Below are positions 17,970-25,342 of a DNA stretch of 32,355 nt, in pieces; positions within the stretch are counted from its first letter, which is position 1; each line of letters starts with the position of its first letter. A model generated the notes under the pieces. That model did no database searches and was not told the DNA's origin. It worked only from the letters and a program-made list of their open reading frames with translations. This stretch comes from Pseudomonas sp. GM80 (GTDB lineage: Bacteria > Pseudomonadota > Gammaproteobacteria > Pseudomonadales > Pseudomonadaceae). Both the position numbers and the translations under genes were made by a program. Location of the stretch: contig NZ_AKJD01000049.1 of assembly GCF_000282515.1 (NCBI RefSeq), positions 1 through 32,355 on the forward strand, read 5' to 3'.

Positions 17970-18938
17970 ATGGACGTGGTGCGTTGGGGCATGATCGGGT
18001 GCGGCAGCGTCGCTGAACGCAAGAGCGGGCCGGCCTTCTATAAGGCGCCCGGTTCGGCGCTGGTGGCGGTGATGGGCCGACGGCTTGAGGCGGTGACTGA
18101 CTACGCCGCGCGCCACGGCATTGCCCGCGTCTACACCGACGTCGATGCGCTGATCAATGATCCCGAGGTCGACGCGGTGTACATCGCCACGCCACCCGAC
18201 AGCCACCATGCCTACAGCTTGAAAGTCGCTGCCGCCGGCAAACATTGCTGCGTGGAAAAGCCCATGGCGCTGAATGCCGGGCAAAGCCGCGAGATGCAGC
18301 AGGCGTTTGCCGAGGCCGGATTGCATTTGTTTGTTTCCTACTACCGCCGTTCGTTGCCGCGTTTTGCGCAGGTGCTGCAATGGTTGCAGGAGGGGCGCAT
18401 TGGTGAGGTTCGGCACCTGAGTTGGACGCTGAGCAAAGCGCCTTCGCCGGCGGATCTGGACGGTCGCGACAACTGGCGTACCGATCCGGCGGTGGCCGGT
18501 GGCGGTTACTTTGCCGACCTCGCCAGCCATGGCTTTGACCTGTTCCAGTATCTGCTCGGCGACATTGTCGAAGTCGCTGGATTCACCGCGCGTCAAGCCG
18601 GTTTGTATGCCGCCGAAGATGCCGTCAGCGCCAGTTGGCGGTTTGCCTCCGGGGCGCTGGGCATGGGTTGCTGGAATTTTGTTGCGGATCGGCGCGAGGA
18701 TCGCGTCGAGATTATCGGCAGTCTTGGGCGCATCAGTTTTTCGGTGTTTGATGAGCATCCCGTGCAATTGCATGCCGATGAAATCATTAGCCTGGAAATC
18801 CCGCATCACGAACATATTCAGTGGCATCACGTGCTGGGCATGAATGCGCATATTCGAGGTGGCTCAGAACATCCCGCCGTCGCCGAACAAGCGCTCAAGA
18901 CTGATTGGGTCATGGATCAAATTCTCAAACGCCACTGA
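17970..18938 (+). CDS. Gfo/Idh/MocA-family NAD(P)-dependent oxidoreductase
   Basis: 322 residues. ATG 17970 is preferred because AAAGGA (17958-17963) is well spaced for it; an ATG at 17964 abuts that site. The N-terminal Rossmann fold shows GMIGCGSVAE (residues 8-17), followed by YIATPPDSHH and the catalytic-lysine motif EKP at 96-98. The C-terminal half has the family's beta-sheet domain (GGGYFADLASHGFDLFQYLLGD). Such enzymes oxidise or reduce sugars, inositols and related cyclic alcohols; the substrate is not readable. It follows the peroxidase by 10 bp, and a REP element begins 21 nt after its stop. Confidence 0.9.
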   Translation: MDVVRWGMIGCGSVAERKSGPAFYKAPGSALVAVMGRRLEAVTDYAARHGIARVYTDVDALINDPEVDAVYIATPPDSHHAYSLKVAAAGKHCCVEKPMALNAGQSREMQQAFAEAGLHLFVSYYRRSLPRFAQVLQWLQEGRIGEVRHLSWTLSKAPSPADLDGRDNWRTDPAVAGGGYFADLASHGFDLFQYLLGDIVEVAGFTARQAGLYAAEDAVSASWRFASGALGMGCWNFVADRREDRVEIIGSLGRISFSVFDEHPVQLHADEIISLEIPHHEHIQWHHVLGMNAHIRGGSEHPAVAEQALKTDWVMDQILKRH

Positions 18939-18958
18939 CCTCCAGTCTTACACCATCC

Positions 18959-19052
18959 CCTGTGGGAGCTGGCTTGCCAGCGATAGCGGTGGTTCAGATA
19001 GCCAATCAGTTGGCTGACAGAACGCCATCGCTGGCAAGCCAGCTCCCACAGG
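18959..19052. repeat. Pseudomonas REP inverted pair, family 1
   Basis: CCTGTGGGAGCTGGCTTGCC near 18959-18978 and its complement near 19033-19052, with ATCGCTGGCAAGCC in the second arm. Same family as at 233 and 21921. It separates the Gfo/Idh gene from the GntR-led operon. Confidence 0.88.
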
Positions 19053-19102
19053 GAATCGCGTGTGTCATGCATCTAAGGTTATGCCCAAACAATATTTCTA
19101 AC

Positions 19103-19148
19103 CTTGTCATAACAACTCTAAGATCACGTCATAACTCGTTATAACAAG
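19103..19148. promoter_or_regulatory. Candidate GntR operator: three GTYATAAC octamers
   Basis: GTCATAAC occurs at 19106-19113 and 19128-19135 (22 bp apart), and the perfect palindrome GTTATAAC at 19138-19145. The outer flanks CTTGTCATAAC (19103-19113) and GTTATAACAAG (19138-19148) are inverted with one mismatch. GT-N4-AC cores are typical of GntR-family operators. The last site ends 11 nt before the regulator's start codon, so autoregulation and control of the operon behind it are likely. Confidence 0.6.
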
Positions 19149-19158
19149 TGATCCCGTG

Positions 19159-19911
19159 ATGACCGATAACGTTCTCTCCCTCAGTAGCGTCCCGCTGCAC
19201 ACCCAACTGCGCGATGTCCTCCGTGCGCGAATCCTCGACGGCGAATACCCGCAAGACAGCCAGATGCCTTCCGAAAGCGAGCTGGGTGCGCTGTTCAAAG
19301 TCAGCCGCATCACCGTGCGCCAAGCCTTGGGCGATCTGCAAAAGGAAGGGCTGATCTTCAAGATCCACGGCAAAGGCACCTTCGTCGCCAAGCCGAAAAC
19401 CTTTCAAAACGTCAGCAGCCTGCAAGGCCTCGCCGAGTCGATGACCGGGCGTGGCTACGAGGTGATCAACCGCCTGCGCAGCTTCAAATTCATCCCGGCC
19501 GACAAGCGCGTCGCCGAGCGTTTGCAGGTCGCCGAAGGCGATATCGTCGCGCAGATCAAACGCGTGCGGTTGATCAATCGCGAGCCGATTTCGCTGGAAA
19601 TCACTTACCTGCCAAAAGCCGTCGGCGAGCGCCTGGAGAAGGCCGATCTGGTCACCCGCGACATCTTCCTGATCCTCGAAAACGACTGCGGCATCGCCCT
19701 CGGCCACGCAGATCTGGCCATCGACGCGGTGCTGGCCGACAGCGACCTGACCCAAGCGCTGAACGTCGAGGCTGGCTCGCCGATCATGCGCATCGAACGC
19801 CTGACCCACGACGCGCAGGGCCAGCCGCTGGACTTCGAACACCTTTACTACCGTGGCGATGCGTTCCAGTACCGCCTGCGGATCGACCGGCAAAAAGGGG
19901 AGCAGGCATGA
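19159..19911 (+). CDS. GntR-family (HutC subfamily) transcriptional regulator with UTRA domain
   Basis: 250 residues from ATG 19159 (GTG 19156 directly before it is also in frame). Residues about 10-75 are the winged helix: LHTQLRDVLRARILDG, PSESELGALFKVSRITVRQAL and the wing GKGTFVAKP. Residues about 85-240 form a UTRA effector domain (EGDIVAQIKRVRLINREPISLEITYLP and SPIMRIERLTHDAQGQPLDFEHLYYRGD). HutC-type regulators usually repress until a pathway metabolite binds. Its stop overlaps the start of the flavoprotein gene by 4 nt (ATGA), so it is the first gene of the operon and probably senses the compound that the operon imports or reduces. The effector is unknown. Confidence 0.92.
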   Translation: MTDNVLSLSSVPLHTQLRDVLRARILDGEYPQDSQMPSESELGALFKVSRITVRQALGDLQKEGLIFKIHGKGTFVAKPKTFQNVSSLQGLAESMTGRGYEVINRLRSFKFIPADKRVAERLQVAEGDIVAQIKRVRLINREPISLEITYLPKAVGERLEKADLVTRDIFLILENDCGIALGHADLAIDAVLADSDLTQALNVEAGSPIMRIERLTHDAQGQPLDFEHLYYRGDAFQYRLRIDRQKGEQA

Positions 19912-21638
19912 CCCGCAACGTGCTCGAACAGGAATACGACATCGTCGTCATCGGCGGTGGCACAGCAGGCCCGATGGCCGCGATCAAAGCCAAGGAAAAG
20001 AACCGCGACTTGCGCGTGTTGTTGGTCGACAAGGCCAACGTCAAACGCAGCGGCGCGATCAGCATGGGCATGGACGGCCTGAACAACGCGATCATTCCCG
20101 GGCACTCGACGCCTGAGCAGTACACCAAGGAAATCACCATCGCCAACGACGGCATCGTTAACCAAGCTGCGGTGTATGCCTACGCGACCCACAGCTTCGA
20201 AACCATCGAACAGTTGGATCGCTGGGGTGTGAAGTTCGAGAAGGACGAAACCGGCGATTACGCGGTGAAAAAAGTCCATCACATGGGCGCCTACGTGCTG
20301 CCGATGCCGGAAGGGCACGACATCAAAAAGGTCCTTTATCGCCAGTTGAAACGCGCCCGGGTGAGCATCACCAATCGCCTCGTCTGCACGCGGTTGCTGA
20401 CTGACGAGGAGGGCGCCGTCAACGGTGTGATGGGCTTCGACTGCCGCACCGCCGACTTTCATGTGATCAAAGCCAAAGCGGTGATCCTCGCCTGCGGCGC
20501 CGCCGGACGACTCGGCCTGCCATCGTCGGGCTACCTGATGGGCACCTACGAAAACCCGACCAATGCCGGCGACGGCTATGCGATGGCTTATCACGCCGGC
20601 GCCGAACTGGCCAACCTCGAATGCTTCCAGATCAACCCGCTGATCAAGGATTACAACGGCCCGGCCTGCGCTTACGTCACCGGCCCGTTGGGCGGCTATA
20701 CCGCCAACAACAAGGGCGAACGCTTCATCGAGTGCGACTACTGGAGCGGGCAGATGATGTGGGAGTTTCATCAGGAACTGGAGAGTGGCAACGGCCCGGT
20801 GTTCCTCAAACTCGATCACCTGGCCGAGGAAACCATCCAGAACATCGAGGAGATTCTGCACAGCAACGAGCGTCCGAGTCGCGGCCAGTTTCACGCCAAT
20901 CGCGGCACTGATTACCGCACGCAAATGGTCGAAATGCACATCTCCGAAATCGGTTTTTGCAGCGGTCACTCGGCGTCGGGCGTGTGGGTCAACGAACGCG
21001 CTGAGACCTCGGTAAAAGGCTTGTACTCGGCGGGTGACATGGCCGCTGTGCCGCATAACTACATGCTCGGCGCTTTCACCTACGGCTGGTTCGCCGGGCA
21101 CAACGCCGCCGATTTTGTCGCCGGGCGCGAGTTTTCTGCGCTGGATGCCGAGCAGATCGAGAAAGAAAAAGCCCGGGTCTACGCACCGCTGGATCGCGAA
21201 CACGGCCTGCCGCCGGCGCAGGTCGAGTACAAGCTGCGACGCTTCGTCAACGATTACCTGCAACCGCCGAAAGTCACCAAGAAAATGCAGATCGGCCTGC
21301 AACGCTTCAGCGACATCGAACGCGATCTCGAGCAGATGAAGGCCAACAACGCCCACGAACTGATGCGTGCGATGGAGATCAGCGTGATCCGCGACTGCGC
21401 CGAAATGGCCGCCCGCGCCTCGTTGTTCCGTGCCGAAAGCCGCTGGGGCCTGTACCACTATCGCGTCGATCACCCGCAGCGCAACGACAGCGAGTGGTTC
21501 TGCCATTGCCATCTGAAGAAGGGTGATGACGGCCAGATGACCAGTTTCAAGAAAGCGGTCGAGCCTTACATCATCCCGCTCGATGCCGAAGAAATGCAGG
21601 CCTACGACCGCTTGCGGGTCGGCGCTTTCGCCGCTTGA
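19908..21638 (+). CDS. AprA-like FAD reductase subunit (fumarate reductase/SdhA superfamily)
   Basis: 576 residues, starting at ATG 19908 behind GGGGAG and overlapping the GntR stop. FAD-binding motifs: VIGGGTAGPMAA (14-25), DKANVKRSGAISMG (41-54), ACGAAGRLG (195-203), NAGDGYAMAY (219-228) and GLYSAGDMAAV (371-381). The RSGAxxMGxDGxNN pattern, HSASG (354-358) and the helical C-terminus are closer to adenylylsulfate reductase alpha (AprA) than to SdhA or FrdA. The segment NPLIKDYNGP (243-252) aligns with the RFKDGYGP region of true AprA, where I recall a substrate-binding arginine; here that position is Leu or Ile, so APS is unlikely to be the substrate. A dedicated ferredoxin gene follows 28 bp later, as AprB pairs with AprA. 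Cytoplasmic; the reaction is probably reduction or oxidation of the compound supplied by the downstream ABC transporter. Confidence 0.85.
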   Translation: MTRNVLEQEYDIVVIGGGTAGPMAAIKAKEKNRDLRVLLVDKANVKRSGAISMGMDGLNNAIIPGHSTPEQYTKEITIANDGIVNQAAVYAYATHSFETIEQLDRWGVKFEKDETGDYAVKKVHHMGAYVLPMPEGHDIKKVLYRQLKRARVSITNRLVCTRLLTDEEGAVNGVMGFDCRTADFHVIKAKAVILACGAAGRLGLPSSGYLMGTYENPTNAGDGYAMAYHAGAELANLECFQINPLIKDYNGPACAYVTGPLGGYTANNKGERFIECDYWSGQMMWEFHQELESGNGPVFLKLDHLAEETIQNIEEILHSNERPSRGQFHANRGTDYRTQMVEMHISEIGFCSGHSASGVWVNERAETSVKGLYSAGDMAAVPHNYMLGAFTYGWFAGHNAADFVAGREFSALDAEQIEKEKARVYAPLDREHGLPPAQVEYKLRRFVNDYLQPPKVTKKMQIGLQRFSDIERDLEQMKANNAHELMRAMEISVIRDCAEMAARASLFRAESRWGLYHYRVDHPQRNDSEWFCHCHLKKGDDGQMTSFKKAVEPYIIPLDAEEMQAYDRLRVGAFAA

Positions 21639-21666
21639 TACATCAATAAATCAAAGAGTCCGAACC

Positions 21667-21912
21667 ATGGCCTATCAAGCTCAGGAAATCTTCTTCCGCT
21701 CCAACGCCCCCGTCACCGTGGACGAGGACAAATGCATCGCCGAAAAGGGCTGCACCGTGTGCGTCGACGTTTGCCCGATGGACTTGCTGGCGATCAATCC
21801 GGCGACGCAGAAGGCCTACATGGCTTTTGACGAATGCTGGTACTGCATGCCGTGCGAGAAGGATTGCCCGACGGGCGCCGTCAAGGTCGACATTCCCTAT
21901 TTATTGCGTTGA
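21667..21912 (+). CDS. AprB-like two-cluster ferredoxin subunit
   Basis: 81 residues from ATG 21667 with AAAGAG upstream; an upstream in-frame start at 21583 lies inside the flavoprotein gene. Eight cysteines fall in two groups: C23, C29, C32, C36 (first motif lengthened to C-x5-C-x2-C-x3-CP) and C57, C60, C63, C67 (C-x2-C-x2-C-x3-CP). This predicts two [4Fe-4S] clusters, as in AprB and bacterial ferredoxins, but without the long C-terminal tail of dissimilatory AprB. It should pass electrons to or from the AprA-like FAD subunit; the external donor is not encoded nearby. A REP element begins 9 nt after the stop. Confidence 0.92.
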   Translation: MAYQAQEIFFRSNAPVTVDEDKCIAEKGCTVCVDVCPMDLLAINPATQKAYMAFDECWYCMPCEKDCPTGAVKVDIPYLLR

Positions 21913-21920
21913 TTGAAAGG

Positions 21921-22038
21921 GCCTCATCGCTGGCAAGCCAGCTCCCACAGGTTTCTCGGGTGTTTGCAAAATTTAGGTCCCACCGCAAATCCCTGTGGGA
22001 GCTGCGGTGCGACGATTCGACTTGCCAGCGATGAGGCC
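21921..22038. repeat. Pseudomonas REP inverted pair, family 1, with a 17-nt expansion in one arm
   Basis: The left arm (GCCTCATCGCTGGCAAGCC and following) is standard. The right arm starts CCTGTGGGAGCT and ends CTTGCCAGCGATGAGGCC but carries GCGGTGCGACGATTCGA between these parts. It lies within the operon, between the ferredoxin and substrate-binding-protein genes. Confidence 0.82.
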
Positions 22039-22092
22039 GGCCCAGATACCGCAAAGCCATCCGGAAACACCGGACGCTGGATTCATCGAAAA

Positions 22093-22155
22093 CCCCTCGT
22101 TTCCCACCGCGCCCTGATCGCGGCGGAGACGAACTCAAATAAATGATTCGAGGGG
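22093..22155 (+). promoter_or_regulatory. Possible pairing that masks the ribosome site of the substrate-binding-protein gene
   Basis: CCCCTCG at 22093-22099 is the exact complement of CGAGGGG at 22149-22155, which contains the ribosome-binding sequence of the gene starting at 22164. Smaller hairpins (TCCGG/CCGGA at 22060-22074 and CCGCG/CGCGG at 22107-22123) lie in the same leader. A 7-bp stem over about 50 nt is only suggestive. Confidence 0.25.
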
Positions 22156-22163
22156 AAACAACC

Positions 22164-23567
22164 ATGTTGCGTGCAGCAATCGCCGGTCTGGTACTGGCTT
22201 CGTTCACCTTGTCGGCCTCGGCCGAAACCATCCGCATCGCCATCGGCACCCAGGACACCACCATCAACTGCGCCGCTGGCGGGTTGTTGATTCGAGAGCT
22301 GGGCCTGCTCGACAAATACCTGCCCCACGACGGCGCCTACAAAGACGCCAAGTACGACGTGCAGTGGAAGAACTTCACCAGTGGCGCACCGCTGACCAAC
22401 GAGATGGTTGCCGGCAAACTCGACTTCGGCGCCATGGCCGATTTCCCCGGCGCGTTCAACGGCGTGGCGTTTGAAACCGCTGGCAAGCACAGCCTGTTTA
22501 TCAGCGTGCTGTCGGGCAGTATCAAAGGCAGCGGCAACGGCATCGTCGTGCCGAGCGCGTCGGGTGTGCAGTCGCTGAGCGAACTCAAAGGCAAGACTAT
22601 TTCCGTACCGTTTGCCTCCACCGCCCACGGCATGTTGCTGCGTGCCGTGGCAGCGCAGGGTTGGGACCCGCTGAAAGACGTCAACATCATCGCCCAACCG
22701 CCGGAGGTTGCCGGCTCCGCGTTGCAGGCCGGCAAGATCGACGCTCACGCCGATTTTGTGCCGTTCGCTGAACTGTTCCCGAGCCGGGGCTTCGCCCGCA
22801 AGATCTACGACGGCGCCCAGGCCAATGCACCGACGTTCCACGGTGCGCTGGTGGATCAGGCGTATGCGAAGAAGTACCCGGAGGTCGTCGTCGCTTACCT
22901 GCGCGCGAGCATCGAGGCCAATCAATTGCTCGCGGACGAGCCTGAGAAGTACAGCGAACTGATCGCCAAAGTCACCGGCGTCGATGCCGAGGTCAACTAC
23001 CTGTTCCACGGCCCGCTCGGCGTGCAGACCCGTGACCTGAGCTGGAAGCCCGAGTATCGCCAGGCAGTCGGCACCGCCATCGATACGTTGAAGCTGCTGA
23101 AGAAGGCCGATCGTGGCCTCGACCTCAATACCTTCATTGACGATCAATACATCCGTGCTGCGTTCAAGGCATCGAACCTCGATTACACCGCGCAACTGGC
23201 CAACTACGCGCAGACGCCGCTGAAGGCCAAGGATGCAGCGTCCGGTAAAGCGATCACTGACTTCAGCCATGTCGCTGAAATCTGGGTGCGCGGCGAAGAC
23301 AAAGTGCGCCAGTACGCCTCGGCTGAAGAGGCGTTCACTGCACTGGCCGCGTTGAAGCAGGAAGGCAAAAACATCCGTGCGGTGTATGCGCAGGCCAGTG
23401 ACAGCGGGATCAAGTTGCTCGCTGAACAGGCGTGGTTTGCCAGTGATGCGAAAGGGCGTCTGAGCGCGTTCCTGCTCAAAGGCCAGGCCCAGCAATACGC
23501 CTCGGCCCAGGGCGGCAAAGTCCTCGACTTCACCGACGCCACCACCCAGGCCGTCGCCACCCGTTAA
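22164..23567 (+). CDS. NitT/TauT-type ABC substrate-binding protein with NosL-like C-terminal domain
   Basis: 467 residues from ATG 22164, 8 nt after GAGGGGA; an ATG at 22143 would precede that site. Signal peptide 1-20 (cut ASA/ETI). Residues about 21-340 are a SsuA/TauA/NMT1-type periplasmic binding fold: IRIAIGTQDTTINCAAGG, MVAGKLDFGAMADFPGAF, LSELKGKTISVPFASTAHGM and ALQAGKIDAHADFVPFAELF. The usual family length is about 320-340, so there is an extra about 105 residues (362-467). These resemble the periplasmic copper protein NosL (AEIWVRGEDKVRQYASAEEAF, then AEQAWF, then QQYASAQGGKVLDF). The domain keeps no CxxC or lipoprotein cysteine; the only cysteine is C36. The protein should deliver a small ligand to the permease and ATPase encoded next. 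Ligand unknown; sulfonates, oxyanions or related molecules are the family's usual range. Confidence 0.88.
   Translation: MLRAAIAGLVLASFTLSASAETIRIAIGTQDTTINCAAGGLLIRELGLLDKYLPHDGAYKDAKYDVQWKNFTSGAPLTNEMVAGKLDFGAMADFPGAFNGVAFETAGKHSLFISVLSGSIKGSGNGIVVPSASGVQSLSELKGKTISVPFASTAHGMLLRAVAAQGWDPLKDVNIIAQPPEVAGSALQAGKIDAHADFVPFAELFPSRGFARKIYDGAQANAPTFHGALVDQAYAKKYPEVVVAYLRASIEANQLLADEPEKYSELIAKVTGVDAEVNYLFHGPLGVQTRDLSWKPEYRQAVGTAIDTLKLLKKADRGLDLNTFIDDQYIRAAFKASNLDYTAQLANYAQTPLKAKDAASGKAITDFSHVAEIWVRGEDKVRQYASAEEAFTALAALKQEGKNIRAVYAQASDSGIKLLAEQAWFASDAKGRLSAFLLKGQAQQYASAQGGKVLDFTDATTQAVATR
23247..23564 (+). other. NosL-like domain fused to the substrate-binding protein
   Basis: This 106-codon segment encodes residues 362-467. 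The order of elements (beta strand with VAEIWVRGEDKV, helix EEAFTALAALKQ, strand IRAVYAQ, AEQAWFA, helix GQAQQYASAQ, then GGKVLDFTD) follows the C-terminal repeat of NosL/NosL-like copper chaperones, which commonly end in a helix plus GGxVLxF. Recognition is by eye only. Confidence 0.6.
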
Positions 23568-23577
23568 CTCAAGTGTA

Positions 23578-23687
23578 GATCGTTCCCACGCTCTGCGTGG
23601 GAATGCCTCAATGGACGCTCTGCGTCCGCTTTGGATGTGACGCGGAGCGTCACGGGATGCATTCCCACGCAGAGCGTGGGAACGATC
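23578..23687. repeat. Palindromic repeat, family 3 (GATCGTTCCCACGCTCTGCG)
   Basis: Outer arms GATCGTTCCCACGCTCTGCG (23578-23597) and the exact complement (ending 23687) enclose an inner pair, GGACGCTCTGCGTCC and GACGCGGAGCGTC. It starts 11 nt after the substrate-binding-protein stop and ends 25 nt before the permease start. A second copy lies at 32233-32334. Confidence 0.9.
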
Positions 23688-23711
23688 AGATCTCGGTTGT
23701 GAGGAATTATT

Positions 23712-24494
23712 GTGTATCGAACTTACTTTCGCTGGGTTCCGAGGGCCGCTTCGTTACTGCTCTGCCTGCTATTTTGGCAACTCGCCGCCAGCCACCACTG
23801 GAACCTCGGCCTCGTTACCTTCGCCAACGTGCCGACACCTGTCGCGGTGATCGAAGCAGCATTGGGCCTGGGCGACTCCGGCAAACTCCTGCAACACCTG
23901 ACCGCCAGCCTCAGCCGCGTCTTCGCCGGCTACCTTGCGGCACTGGTCATCGGCATCGCCCTGGGCTTGGCCATCGGCCGCTCGAAATGGGCCGAAGACT
24001 TGCTGCTGCCACCGCTGGAGGTCTTGCGTCCGATCCCCGCCGTCGCGTGGATTCCGCTGGCGATCCTGATGTTCCCGTCCTCTGAACTGTCGATGGTCTT
24101 CATCACTTTTACCGGCGCACTGTTCCCGATTCTGCTCAACACCGTGCACGGCGTCGAAGGCGTCGATCCACGCCTGATCGCCTCAGCCAAAAGCCTTGGG
24201 GCAGGGCGCCGGGCGATCCTGCTGGAAGTGATTCTGCCGGGTGCTGCGCCAAGCATCATCACGGGGCTGGCGATCGGCATGGGCACTTCGTGGTTCTGTC
24301 TGGTGACGGCGGAAATGATCTCCGGCCAGTTCGGCATCGGTTACTACACCTGGGAGTCCTACACGATTCAGAACTACGCCGACATCGTCGTCGGCATGCT
24401 CTTGATCGGTGTGCTGGGCATGGGCAGCAGTCTGCTGATCAAACGTCTGGGCGGGTTGTTCACGCCCTGGCATCGACCGCGAGGAAAAGCCTGA
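23712..24494 (+). CDS. ABC transporter permease, NitT/TauT (SsuC-like) type
   Basis: 260 residues from GTG 23712, preceded by GAGGA (23701-23705). About six hydrophobic segments are visible, including ASLLLCLLFWQLAA near the N-terminus, FAGYLAALVIGIALGLAIG and VVGMLLIGVLGMG near the C-terminus. The cytoplasmic EAA-type loop is EGVDPRLIASAKSLGAGRR followed by LPGAAPSIITG, the site that contacts the ATPase. Length and layout match SsuC/TauC. It is the inner-membrane channel for the ligand bound by the upstream protein. Its stop overlaps the ATPase start by one nucleotide (TGATG). Confidence 0.93.
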   Translation: MYRTYFRWVPRAASLLLCLLFWQLAASHHWNLGLVTFANVPTPVAVIEAALGLGDSGKLLQHLTASLSRVFAGYLAALVIGIALGLAIGRSKWAEDLLLPPLEVLRPIPAVAWIPLAILMFPSSELSMVFITFTGALFPILLNTVHGVEGVDPRLIASAKSLGAGRRAILLEVILPGAAPSIITGLAIGMGTSWFCLVTAEMISGQFGIGYYTWESYTIQNYADIVVGMLLIGVLGMGSSLLIKRLGGLFTPWHRPRGKA

Positions 24495-25342
24495 TGAGCG
24501 TGATGCAAACCCCGGAAGGGCGGATCGATATTCGCCAATTGTCCATCGTCCTCGGCCAAGGAAGTGAAGCGTTCGAAGCTGTACGGGAACTCGATTGCTG
24601 GATCGAACCCGGCCAGTTCGTGTGCATTCTCGGCCCGTCCGGTTGTGGCAAATCGACCTTGCTCGGTGCCTTGGCCGGGCATTTGAGTGCGCACGCCGGC
24701 AGCCTCAAAGTCGATGGCGGCGAAGTGTCCGGGCCGTCACCGCAGCGCGGCATGGTGTTCCAGCATCACACGCTGTTTCCGTGGCGCACGGTGCGTGACA
24801 ACGTGGCATTCGGCCTGAAAATGCGTGGCATCGGCAAGGCTGAACGGCATCGCGCCGCCGATGACATTCTCAAACTGGTTGGCCTCGAAGGCTTCGCTGA
24901 GCGCTGGCCCGATCAACTCTCTGGCGGTATGCAGCAACGCGTCGAGATCGCCCGGGTGCTGGTCAATCGCCCACGCTTGTTGCTGATGGACGAGCCGTTC
25001 GGCGCGCTGGATGCGCTGACCCGGCTGAACATGCAAGAGCTGCTGCTGGACATCTGGACGCGCATCCGCACCACCGTGGTCTTCGTCACCCACGACATCG
25101 ACGAGGCACTGTTCCTCGCTGACCGCTTGCTGGTGATGAGCGCGCGGCCGGGGCGAATCATCGAAGACTTGCGCCTCGACTTCGCCCGACCACGCACCAG
25201 CGAATTGGTGACCAGCGCCGAATTTTCCCGACTCAAGCGCCACTGCCTCGACCTGCTGCGCCACGACGACGACCGACCGCTGCCGCGCCTCAATCCGCTC
25301 GGCCTGCCTCCCGAAAACCCTTTGCCGCGATTTGCCCTATGA
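24494..25342 (+). CDS. ABC transporter ATP-binding protein, NitT/TauT (SsuB-like) type
   Basis: 282 residues from ATG 24494 with GAGGA at 24481-24485; ATG 24503 is an alternative. All nucleotide-binding elements are present: Walker A GPSGCGKST (47-55), Q-loop Gln90, signature LSGGMQQR (142-149), Walker B LLLMDEP (162-168) with the D-loop GALD, and switch His200 in VTHD. It powers import through the upstream permease. The tail after about residue 240 is short and shows no extra regulatory domain. The stop overlaps the next start by 4 nt (ATGA). Confidence 0.95.
   Translation: MSVMQTPEGRIDIRQLSIVLGQGSEAFEAVRELDCWIEPGQFVCILGPSGCGKSTLLGALAGHLSAHAGSLKVDGGEVSGPSPQRGMVFQHHTLFPWRTVRDNVAFGLKMRGIGKAERHRAADDILKLVGLEGFAERWPDQLSGGMQQRVEIARVLVNRPRLLLMDEPFGALDALTRLNMQELLLDIWTRIRTTVVFVTHDIDEALFLADRLLVMSARPGRIIEDLRLDFARPRTSELVTSAEFSRLKRHCLDLLRHDDDRPLPRLNPLGLPPENPLPRFAL

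Noticed and set aside
19908..21912. Genuine dissimilatory APS reductase (AprAB)
   Set aside because: No sulfate adenylyltransferase, DsrAB or Qmo genes nearby, the ferredoxin lacks the AprB tail, and the expected substrate arginine seems absent.
23578..23687. Family 3 palindrome considered as an attachment site or transposon end
   Set aside because: A second copy lies after another gene with no transposase or target duplication; it is a dispersed intergenic repeat.
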